Below, in pieces: positions 1 through 5,695 of a DNA stretch of 5,695 nt. The number at the start of each line of letters is the position of its first letter. Within the stretch, counting starts at the first letter, position 1. The notes beneath the pieces were generated by a model that did no database searches, was not told the DNA's origin, and saw nothing but the letters and a program-made list of their open reading frames with translations. The translations under genes were made by a program, and so were the position numbers. The DNA lies in the NCBI GenBank assembly GCA_026387135.1, contig JAPLMH010000053.1, forward strand, positions 1 through 5,695, in the 5' to 3' direction. The stretch is from Candidatus Omnitrophota bacterium (GTDB lineage: Bacteria; Omnitrophota; Gorgyraeia; 2-01-FULL-45-10).

Positions 1-220
1 GGAGTCGGCCAAGAGGCTGAACGACTTTAAAGGTTTCCAGATAAACGACGATATCATGAAGGTGACAAATAAGAACTGTCTCGTGATGCATTGCCTGCCC
101 GCGCACAGGGGAGATGAGATCACCGATTCGGTGATCGATTCGAAGAATTCCGTGGTCTATGATCAAGCGGAGAACAGGATGCACATACAGAAGGCGATCC
201 TTTTACAGACATTAAAATAG
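1..220 (+). CDS. argF: Ornithine carbamoyltransferase, C-terminal part (5' end cut by the window edge)
   Basis: This cytosolic enzyme transfers a carbamoyl group from carbamoyl phosphate to L-ornithine, giving citrulline for ArgG next door. Reading from base 2, 72 codons are visible before a TAG stop at 218-220. They hold the carbamoyltransferase signature HCLPAHRG (codons from about base 89), whose Cys-Leu-Pro segment helps bind ornithine in this family. The usual C-terminal tail follows, with DQAENRMH and QKAILLQTL. The piece matches roughly the last quarter of a family that is usually about 300-310 residues long. The ornithine-binding SMG loop should lie just upstream of the window. Because that loop is not visible, acetyl- or succinylornithine carbamoyltransferases cannot be formally excluded, but the tail looks like ordinary ArgF. 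It leads into argG after a 14-base gap. Confidence 0.93.
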   Translation, partial: ESAKRLNDFKGFQINDDIMKVTNKNCLVMHCLPAHRGDEITDSVIDSKNSVVYDQAENRMHIQKAILLQTLK

Positions 221-225
221 AGGAG
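219..225 (+). promoter_or_regulatory. Ribosome binding site of argG
   Basis: AGAGGAG overlaps the argF stop codon, and its GGAG core ends 9 bases before the argG ATG. It is a strong Shine-Dalgarno match and supports the start at 235. The only non-coding gap between genes in the window (221-234) is filled by this site and a short A+T-rich spacer. There is no room for a separate promoter or terminator there. Confidence 0.8.
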
Positions 226-234
226 AATTTACAG

Positions 235-1416
235 ATGAGTAAAAGAGTGGTACTCGCGTATTCCGGAGGCCTTGATACGTCCGTAGCCATAAAGTGGTTC
301 GTGAACAGGGGCTACGAGGTCATCGCGTATATGGCCGACGTAGGCCAGGAGTCGGATTTTGAAGTATACAAAAAAAGAGCCATTAAGACCGGGGCGAGCA
401 AGGTGATAGTAGATGACCTTAAGAGCGAATTCGTGGAAGATTTCGTCTTCAAAGCCCTGAAGGCCGATGCGATATACGAGGGTGGTTATCTTTTGGCGAC
501 CGCGCTATCAAGGCCGGTCATAGCCAAGGGGCTGGTAAAGGCGGCCCAGAGGGAGAAGGCCGGTTTTGTGGCGCACGGCTGCACGGGCAAAGGTAACGAC
601 CAGGTGAGATTTGAAGTTACGGTAATGGCGCTCGATCCCAGTTTAAAGATATTGGCGCCGGTAAGAGAGTGGGAACTTAAGACAAGAAGCGAAGAGATAG
701 AATATGCGAAGAATAATAATATCTCCATCGACACAACAAAGAAGAAGCCTTACTCGATTGATGTTAATCTTTGGGGAATATCGATTGAAAGTGGGAAGCT
801 GGAAGATCCTTATTACGAGCCTGACGAAGATACATATCAGCTTACGAAAGGAATAGACAGCTGTACATTGAAGGATTGCTATGTCGAGGTGGAGTTTAAG
901 CATGGTATTCCTGTGAAGCTGAATGGCAAATCAATGGATGGCGTCAGCCTGATCCGGAAGCTTGCAAAGACCGCCGGAGACGCCGGCGTCGGAAGAAGCG
1001 ATATGATAGAGAACAGGCTCGTAGGGATAAAGTCCAGGGAGATATATGAGGCTCCGGCGGGCACCGTGCTTTATGCGGCGCACAAAGCCCTGGAGAGCCT
1101 TGTCCTGGATAGAGAGCTTATGCATTACAAGGATACTGTAGCATTAAAATATGCCGAGCTCGTATACTACGGGTTATGGTATACGCCGCTAAAGAAAGCG
1201 CTCGATAAATTTATCGATGAGACGCAAAAGTATGTCAATGGCACGGTGAAGCTGAAACTGCATAAAGGAAATTGCTCTGTGGTGGGTAGAAGATCGCCGA
1301 ATTCTCTATATAAGAAAGATCTGGCAACATATGAAAAGGGCGATAAGTTCGATCAGTCGCTCGCTAAGGGCTTTATTGAATTGTGGGGGCTGCCATATAA
1401 AGGGAGAGGTATATAA
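235..1416 (+). CDS. argG: Argininosuccinate synthase
   Basis: ArgG joins citrulline and aspartate, using ATP, to form argininosuccinate, the penultimate step of arginine synthesis in the cytosol. The 393-residue protein is close to the usual length of about 400. The N-terminal ATP pyrophosphatase motif SGGLDTS is at residues 10-16. The HGCTGKGNDQVRFE block, which takes part in citrulline and aspartate binding, is at 114-127. The DVNLWGISIESGKLEDP block is at 176-192, and GRSDMIENRLVGIKSREIYE at 253-272 completes the synthase domain. The C-terminal helix region with YGLWYTPL (312-319) is also present. The ATG start has a strong ribosome binding site and puts the nucleotide-binding strand where the family has it. 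The TAA stop shares one base with the argH start. Bases about 661-900 are much more A+T-rich than the rest, but the protein stays canonical there. I am very sure of the identity. Confidence 0.98.
   Translation: MSKRVVLAYSGGLDTSVAIKWFVNRGYEVIAYMADVGQESDFEVYKKRAIKTGASKVIVDDLKSEFVEDFVFKALKADAIYEGGYLLATALSRPVIAKGLVKAAQREKAGFVAHGCTGKGNDQVRFEVTVMALDPSLKILAPVREWELKTRSEEIEYAKNNNISIDTTKKKPYSIDVNLWGISIESGKLEDPYYEPDEDTYQLTKGIDSCTLKDCYVEVEFKHGIPVKLNGKSMDGVSLIRKLAKTAGDAGVGRSDMIENRLVGIKSREIYEAPAGTVLYAAHKALESLVLDRELMHYKDTVALKYAELVYYGLWYTPLKKALDKFIDETQKYVNGTVKLKLHKGNCSVVGRRSPNSLYKKDLATYEKGDKFDQSLAKGFIELWGLPYKGRGI
1402..1409 (+). promoter_or_regulatory. Ribosome binding site of argH
   Basis: GGGAGAGG lies within the last codons of argG and ends 6 bases before the argH ATG at 1416. 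It supports that start and suggests argH initiates efficiently in its own right, besides any coupling through the shared TAATG. Confidence 0.75.
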
Positions 1417-2759
1417 TGGCCAAGAAGCTGTGGGGTGGAAGATTCACAAAGCCGACGGATCCGTCGGTGGAAGAGTTCACCAGATCCATACAGTATGACT
1501 ATAAGTTGGCGAAATACGACATCTTGGGCTCGATCGTCCATGTGGAGATCCTTGGTAAGGCCGGATATCTGAAGCCCAAAGAGGTATCGGAGATCCAGTC
1601 CGCCCTTTTGAAGATAGGCAGCGGCAATTTTTCGCCGGACCTCTCTTACGAGGACGTCCACAGCCAGATACAGGATGCGCTTGAGAAGAAGATAGGTGAT
1701 CTCGCCCTTAAGCTGCATACGGCCCGGTCAAGAAATGACCAGGTTGTATTCGCGACAAAAGTATATTGCATAGATAAATTGACGGAAGTTGCCGCGCTGG
1801 GTGAAGGCGTGGTCGCTGCGTTAAAGTCTCTGGCGAAGGCCAATAGCGACATTATAATGCCGGGCTTTACTCATATGCAGCATGCTCAGCCTGTATATCT
1901 GAAAGATTATCTTGGGGCTTATGTCATCATGCTCGAGGCAAGCATCGATAAGGTAAGAGTAGCCGCAAAGGAGATAAAGCTTACCATGGGCGCCGGCGCG
2001 GTGGCCGGAACGCCTATAGAGGCGAAACACTATAACGTATCCATGGATAAATACGCCAAAAAGCTGGGCATTGGGCTTACGAGGCTGAAGTTAGAGCCGA
2101 CGAAAAACTCAATATATACGGTAAGCGACAGAAGCTTTGTGGCGGAAGCACTGAATGTCACGGCCATCATGGCGACTCACTTGTCCAGGTTTGCCGAGGA
2201 CCTCATAATATGGTCTACAAAAGAGTTCGATTTTGTAGATATAGATGAAGCGTTCTGCACGGGTAGTTCTCTGATGCCGCAGAAGAAGAATGCCGACGCG
2301 CTGGAATTGATAAGGGGCAGCGCCGGCAGATTGTACGGAAATCGCATGGGGTTTTTGGTGGTAATAAAAGGCCTGCCGTTATCCTATAACAGGGATATGC
2401 AGCTTGATAAAGAGCCTCTCTTCGACTCATTAGGAACAGTCATAAAAGAGCTGAAGGTCCTGAAAGGGCTTGTGGGTACGCTCAAGTTCAACAAGGACAA
2501 GATAGAGTCGCAGCTGGATGACGAATCTTTGTACGCGACGGATATCGTCTACTATCTTGTTGATAAGGGCGTGCCTTTCAAGACGGCTCACGCGATAGTA
2601 GGCAAGCTTGTAAAATACTCGATCGATAACAGGATCGAGATAAAGAGCATGACAGATCATGAGCTTTCCAGATTTTCGGACAAGTTCAAAAATAAGGAGA
2701 TGATCAAACTGTTCGATCCGAAGGTTTCGGTCGAATCAAAGAGATCAGTGAAGAGATAA
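1416..2759 (+). CDS. argH: Argininosuccinate lyase, short C-terminus
   Basis: ArgH splits argininosuccinate into arginine and fumarate. It belongs to the fumarase/aspartase superfamily, whose members act as homotetramers with active sites built from three subunits. Family marks in order are LWGGRF (5-10), HTARSRNDQV (101-110), MPGFTHMQHAQP with the catalytic His (148-159, His153), HLSRFAEDLI (255-264), the mobile signature loop GSSLMPQKKN (283-292) with the catalytic serine, and YNRDMQLDKEP (324-334). Several usual residues differ: Gln86 where EDxHxxxE has Glu, Tyr234 and Ser240 in NSIYTVSDRS where most enzymes have Asp at both places, and Ala293 where KKNPD has Pro. The protein ends at SVESKRSVKR, just where the family normally has a Gly-Gly followed by about 15-20 more residues. 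At 447 residues it is slightly short (E. coli about 457). The catalytic His and Ser loop are intact, so I expect an active lyase. Confidence 0.95.
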   Translation: MAKKLWGGRFTKPTDPSVEEFTRSIQYDYKLAKYDILGSIVHVEILGKAGYLKPKEVSEIQSALLKIGSGNFSPDLSYEDVHSQIQDALEKKIGDLALKLHTARSRNDQVVFATKVYCIDKLTEVAALGEGVVAALKSLAKANSDIIMPGFTHMQHAQPVYLKDYLGAYVIMLEASIDKVRVAAKEIKLTMGAGAVAGTPIEAKHYNVSMDKYAKKLGIGLTRLKLEPTKNSIYTVSDRSFVAEALNVTAIMATHLSRFAEDLIIWSTKEFDFVDIDEAFCTGSSLMPQKKNADALELIRGSAGRLYGNRMGFLVVIKGLPLSYNRDMQLDKEPLFDSLGTVIKELKVLKGLVGTLKFNKDKIESQLDDESLYATDIVYYLVDKGVPFKTAHAIVGKLVKYSIDNRIEIKSMTDHELSRFSDKFKNKEMIKLFDPKVSVESKRSVKR

Positions 2760-4015
2760 TGCATGAATTTACGTTCAAGGATAACGAGCTTTATTGCGAA
2801 GATATAAAGATATCTACGATAGCGAAGAAGTTCCCGACGCCTTTCTATCTATACAGCTACAAGACGCTTATCGACCATTACAGGAAGTTAAAGACGGCCT
2901 TCAGCGCGATAAGCCCGCTGATATGCTTCTCGGTTAAGAGCAATTCCAATATAGCCATGCTGCGAGCCCTCGTAAAGAACGGCGCCGGGCTCGACATAGT
3001 TTCGGGCGGAGAGCTCTACAGGGCACGGCTTGCCGGGGCCGATCCAAAGAAAATAGTCTATGCCGGCGTAGGTAAGAGGCCGGATGAGATCATGGATGCG
3101 ATAAAGTTCGGCATCCTATTCTTTAACGTCGAATCCGAAGAGGAGCTGGAGACCATACAGAATATAGCCGCATCGCTCAAAAAACGGGTAAATATAGCCA
3201 TACGCATAAATCCCGACGTAGTCCCAAAGACGCACTCTCACATAGCGACCGGGAAAGGTGACTCAAAATTCGGCCTTGATTTCGAAACGGTGCATAAGAT
3301 ATTCAATTCACAATGGAGGTATCCCGATCTTAAGATCAGGGGAGTCCATATACATATAGGTTCCCAGATAGTGGATGCGGATCCTTTTGAAGAGGCCATA
3401 AGGAAGGTATTAGATTTCTTAAAAAAATATAATATAGAGGTAGACCATTTCAATATCGGGGGCGGTTTAGGCATCATCTACTCGATAGAGAATCCGCAGA
3501 CGGCAAAGAACTTCGCGAAGAGGATCCTGCCGATACTGAAGAAGACCCGCCTTAAGATAATATTGGAGCCGGGACGCTTTATATCGGGGAATAGCGGTAT
3601 CCTTGTTACGAAGGTGTTGTATACGAAGATAACCCCGAGGAACACATTCGTGATAGTGGATGGCGGCATGAGCGAACTTATCAGGCCGAGCCTTTATACA
3701 GCCTATCACAAGATAGTGCCGGTGAAAGTAGCGCAGGACAGCTCTCAGACATGTGACAAGGTGGATATTGTGGGGCCCATATGCGAATCCGGAGATTTTC
3801 TAGGCAAGGACAGGCTCCTGCCCATGATGCATAAGGGCGATCTTCTCGCTGTCATGGGCGCCGGAGCGTATGGTTTTGCTATGTCGAGCAACTACAATTC
3901 CCGGCCGCGCGCGGCGGAGGTGATGGTCATCAATAGCAAGGTCCATATCATAAGGCGGCAGGAAGATTATGCCGATCTCGTCCGCGGCGAATCTATACCG
4001 AAAGAGTTAAAGTGA
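2759..4015 (+). CDS. lysA: Diaminopimelate decarboxylase
   Basis: LysA is a pyridoxal-phosphate enzyme of fold type III (alanine racemase-like barrel plus a C-terminal beta domain). It decarboxylates meso-diaminopimelate to L-lysine, the last step of the pathway. At 418 residues it has the usual length. The cofactor lysine is Lys60 in FSVKSNSN. GVHIHIGSQ (195-203) and the phosphate-binding GGGLG (234-238) follow. EPGR is at 270-273 and DGGMSELIRPSLY at 301-313. The active-site cysteine segment GPICESGD (339-346, Cys342) contributes from the partner subunit of the dimer. GAGAYG (367-372) and YNSRPR (379-384) close the site. Cys342 and the ESGD motif favour diaminopimelate decarboxylase over ornithine or arginine decarboxylase relatives. 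The ATG shares its A with the argH TAA stop. The ribosome binding site is weak, so translation probably depends on coupling to argH. Confidence 0.97.
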   Translation: MHEFTFKDNELYCEDIKISTIAKKFPTPFYLYSYKTLIDHYRKLKTAFSAISPLICFSVKSNSNIAMLRALVKNGAGLDIVSGGELYRARLAGADPKKIVYAGVGKRPDEIMDAIKFGILFFNVESEEELETIQNIAASLKKRVNIAIRINPDVVPKTHSHIATGKGDSKFGLDFETVHKIFNSQWRYPDLKIRGVHIHIGSQIVDADPFEEAIRKVLDFLKKYNIEVDHFNIGGGLGIIYSIENPQTAKNFAKRILPILKKTRLKIILEPGRFISGNSGILVTKVLYTKITPRNTFVIVDGGMSELIRPSLYTAYHKIVPVKVAQDSSQTCDKVDIVGPICESGDFLGKDRLLPMMHKGDLLAVMGAGAYGFAMSSNYNSRPRAAEVMVINSKVHIIRRQEDYADLVRGESIPKELK

Positions 4016-4824
4016 TCAAGTTCACCAAGAGTGTAGCCACCGGAAATGATTTTGTTATCGTCGATAATCGCAGCTGGGTCCTGAAGGGCGATCTGGCAGG
4101 CATAGCGAAGAGGCTCTGCGATAGATTTTACGGTGTGGGCGCGGACGGCCTTCTTCTTGTGGAAAAGTCGAAGACCGCCGACTTCAAAATGCGCATATTC
4201 AATTCCGACGGAAGCGAAGCCGAGATGTGCGGCAACGGCTCGCGCTGTGCCGCACTTTACGCGTTTGCCAAAAAAATAGCGCCTGCCGACATGAAGATAG
4301 AGACTATGGCCGGTATCCTGAACGCAAATGTTAAAGGCCAGACCGTTAAGGTGAAGCTTACGGATCCGAAAGATATACAATGGAACCTTTGCCTGATGAT
4401 CCACGAATGCCCATACAAAGTAAATTTTGCCAACACGGGTGTTCCGCACGTCATACATTTCGTAAATGATCTCGAATCGGTCGAGGTGAAGAACCTTGGA
4501 CCCAAGATGAGATATCATGAAGAGTTCTCGCCTCACGGCGCTAATGTAGACTTCGTCAAGATCACGGATAAGAATAGTAATAAGATCGCTGTCAGGACAT
4601 ATGAGAGAGGCGTCGAGAATGAGACGCTCGCCTGCGGCACTGGCGCCGTCGCAAGCGCCATAATATCCGCCGAGGCCGAGAAGCTAGAGTCGCCGATCAC
4701 GGTGGAAACCAAGTCGGGCGAGGTATTAAAGGTCTATTTTGAATCTAAAGAGGGGAATTTTAAGAACGTGTACCTGGAAGGCAAAGCAAAATTAGTCTAC
4801 GAAGGGGAGATAGAAAATGTTTAA
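4012..4824 (+). CDS. dapF: Diaminopimelate epimerase (GTG start)
   Basis: DapF interconverts LL- and meso-diaminopimelate without a cofactor, using two cysteines as an acid-base pair. Both are present: Cys73 in EMCGNGSRC (71-79) and Cys208 in LACGTGA (206-212). Other family marks are GNDFV (11-15), FNSDGSEAE (63-71), NTGVPH (141-146) and YERGVENET (197-205), spread over the two mirrored halves of the fold. The length, 270 residues, is normal. The start is GTG at 4012, which overlaps the lysA TGA stop as GTGA. It is the only start that gives the N-terminal strand before GNDFV, since the next candidate lies deep in the domain. A weak AAAGAG lies 5 bases upstream. The N-terminus reads FTKSVATGNDF, where many homologues have FTKMHGLGNDF. 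The epimerase product feeds both LysA and peptidoglycan. Confidence 0.97.
   Translation: MIKFTKSVATGNDFVIVDNRSWVLKGDLAGIAKRLCDRFYGVGADGLLLVEKSKTADFKMRIFNSDGSEAEMCGNGSRCAALYAFAKKIAPADMKIETMAGILNANVKGQTVKVKLTDPKDIQWNLCLMIHECPYKVNFANTGVPHVIHFVNDLESVEVKNLGPKMRYHEEFSPHGANVDFVKITDKNSNKIAVRTYERGVENETLACGTGAVASAIISAEAEKLESPITVETKSGEVLKVYFESKEGNFKNVYLEGKAKLVYEGEIENV
4802..4810 (+). promoter_or_regulatory. Ribosome binding site of dapA
   Basis: AAGGGGAGA lies inside the last codons of dapF, and its GGGGAG core ends 7 bases before the dapA ATG at 4817. It supports a start within dapF, which creates an 8-base overlap between the two genes. Confidence 0.75.
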
Positions 4825-5689
4825 AGGATCGATGGTTGCTCTTGTTACGCCGTTCAAGAACGGTAAGATCGACGAAAAGGCTCTTGGCGAACTCGTGGAG
4901 TTCCATATTAAGAATGGCACGACCGCTCTTGTGCCATGCGGCACTACGGGTGAGAGCGCGACGCTCAACTATGAAGAGCATGATAAGGTCATAGAGCTGA
5001 CGATAGCATTCGCTAAGGGCAGGATCCCGGTCATCGCCGGCACGGGCTCAAATTCTACGGAAGAGGCGATAGCCCTGACGAAGCATGCTTTAAAGGCGGG
5101 GGCGAAGGCATCATTACAGGTGAGCCCTTATTATAACCGCCCGACGCAGAAAGGCCTATATCTGCACTTTAAGGCGATCGCCGAAGCGGTAGACATCCCG
5201 ATAATCCTCTATAACATAGCTTCGAGGACCGGCGTGAATATCGAGCCCGAGACATTCGTAAAGCTGGCCGAAGTGAAGAATATCATCGGAGTGAAGGAGG
5301 CGAGCGGTAGCCTGGAGCAGATGTCAAGGATCAGAAAGTTAGTGCCGAAGGATTTCCTGCTTATTTCGGGAGACGACGCGTTGACGCTTCCGGTCATGTC
5401 TATAGGCGGCGTCGGTATAATATCAGTTGTAGCGAACATAATACCGCGCGATGTAGCCGATATGTGCCTGGCGTTCGAAAAGGGAGATATCAGGAAGGCC
5501 CAAGAGCTGCACTATAAGATGCTCGATCTCATCAAGGCGATGTTCGTCGAGACCAATCCCATACCTGTAAAGACCGCTATGGCCCTGATGAAGATGATAG
5601 ATCCACAAATACGATTGCCGCTGTGCGAGATGATGCCGGAGAATAAGGAGAAGCTCGTGAAAGCGCTGAAGGACTACAAGCTTATATAG
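4817..5689 (+). CDS. dapA: 4-hydroxy-tetrahydrodipicolinate synthase
   Basis: DapA condenses pyruvate with aspartate semialdehyde, the committed step to diaminopimelate and lysine. It is a class I aldolase-type (beta/alpha)8 barrel, usually a tetramer. The 290-residue protein is full length. The Schiff-base lysine is Lys160 in GVKEASG (158-164). The catalytic triad is Thr43 in GTTGE (42-46), Tyr106 in SPYYNRP (103-109) and Tyr132 in YNIASRTG (132-139). Arg137 is the substrate carboxylate-binding arginine. GDD (185-187) and GGVGIISV (197-204) are also typical. The loop YNIASRTG has Ala where E. coli and many others have Pro. Residues matching the E. coli lysine inhibition site are mostly kept (Ser47, Ala48, His55, Asn79, Glu83, Tyr105), with Tyr52 replacing a His. 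The related aldolases NanA and KDG aldolase are unlikely given GTTGESATL and the neighbouring dapF and lysA. Confidence 0.97.
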   Translation: MFKGSMVALVTPFKNGKIDEKALGELVEFHIKNGTTALVPCGTTGESATLNYEEHDKVIELTIAFAKGRIPVIAGTGSNSTEEAIALTKHALKAGAKASLQVSPYYNRPTQKGLYLHFKAIAEAVDIPIILYNIASRTGVNIEPETFVKLAEVKNIIGVKEASGSLEQMSRIRKLVPKDFLLISGDDALTLPVMSIGGVGIISVVANIIPRDVADMCLAFEKGDIRKAQELHYKMLDLIKAMFVETNPIPVKTAMALMKMIDPQIRLPLCEMMPENKEKLVKALKDYKLI

Positions 5690-5695
5690 AGAGGA
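5688..5695 (+). promoter_or_regulatory. Probable ribosome binding site of the next gene, cut by the window edge
   Basis: AGAGAGGA starts within the dapA TAG stop and runs to the end of the window. It has the same purine-rich form as the sites before argG, argH and dapA, so another + strand gene very likely begins a few bases further on. From pathway logic dapB (dihydrodipicolinate reductase) is the most likely next gene, but nothing of it is visible. Confidence 0.6.

Noticed and set aside
118..136. Hairpin with an 8-base stem (gatcaccg / cggtgatc) and 3-base loop near the end of argF
   Set aside because: It is inside the conserved argF coding region and is not followed by a run of T, so it is not a terminator. 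A role as attenuator has no support.
221..234. Possible promoter between argF and argG
   Set aside because: The gap is only 14 bases and is occupied by the argG ribosome site. No -35/-10 pair is convincing in the preceding argF tail.
979..990. 12-base palindrome gacgccggcgtc in argG
   Set aside because: It encodes part of the conserved GDAGVG stretch in a G+C-rich area. Its length and composition fit chance.
1353..1718. A 121-codon open frame on the - strand over the argG-argH junction
   Set aside because: It is opposite conserved coding sequence of ArgG and ArgH, has no recognisable domain, and no clear ribosome site was noted.
3901..3920. G+C-rich alternating CG tract in lysA
   Set aside because: It encodes the conserved SRPRAAEV segment (Arg, Pro, Ala codons) and needs no other explanation.
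3967..4536. A 189-codon open frame on the - strand over the lysA-dapF junction
   Set aside because: It lies wholly opposite two strongly recognisable genes, its translation shows no family motif, and it is explained by the codon make-up of dapF on the + strand.
1..5695. A hidden novel system (small genes, toxin-antitoxin, defence, mobile element)
   Set aside because: Almost every base is accounted for by six conserved biosynthetic genes on one strand, with no spare intergenic space, direct repeats or transposase-like sequence.

Overview
The window is a compact, single-strand stretch of a bacterial amino-acid biosynthesis operon. All six genes lie on the + strand: the 3' end of argF (ornithine carbamoyltransferase), then complete argG (argininosuccinate synthase), argH (argininosuccinate lyase), lysA (diaminopimelate decarboxylase), dapF (diaminopimelate epimerase) and dapA (4-hydroxy-tetrahydrodipicolinate synthase). 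The last bases (5688-5695) look like a ribosome binding site for a further gene outside the window. No non-coding stretch exceeds 14 bases. I see no RNA gene, mobile element, long repeat, CRISPR array, promoter or terminator.

The layout has two parts. Bases 1-2759 carry the last three steps of arginine synthesis in pathway order: ornithine to citrulline (ArgF), citrulline plus aspartate to argininosuccinate (ArgG), and argininosuccinate to arginine plus fumarate (ArgH). Bases 2759-5689 carry part of the diaminopimelate/lysine pathway: DapA makes the first committed intermediate, DapF converts LL- to meso-diaminopimelate, and LysA decarboxylates meso-diaminopimelate to lysine. Meso-diaminopimelate would also supply peptidoglycan cross-links. 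The two parts are joined without a gap. Four consecutive junctions overlap by 1, 1, 4 and 8 bases, so the whole set is probably one polycistronic, translationally coupled transcript.

The organism is a bacterium of medium G+C, with frequent ATA isoleucine codons and AGG/AGA arginine codons. DapF shows that it uses a pathway through LL-diaminopimelate. The arg-to-lys/dap gene order and this codon style resemble uncultured Omnitrophota (formerly OP3) genomes. That assignment is recalled pattern matching, not demonstrated here.

I do not find a novel system. The points most worth a second look are an ArgH with a clipped C-terminus and several substitutions in otherwise conserved motifs, the fused arginine-lysine operon, an E. 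coli-like lysine-binding site in DapA, and a sharp A+T-rich patch inside argG.
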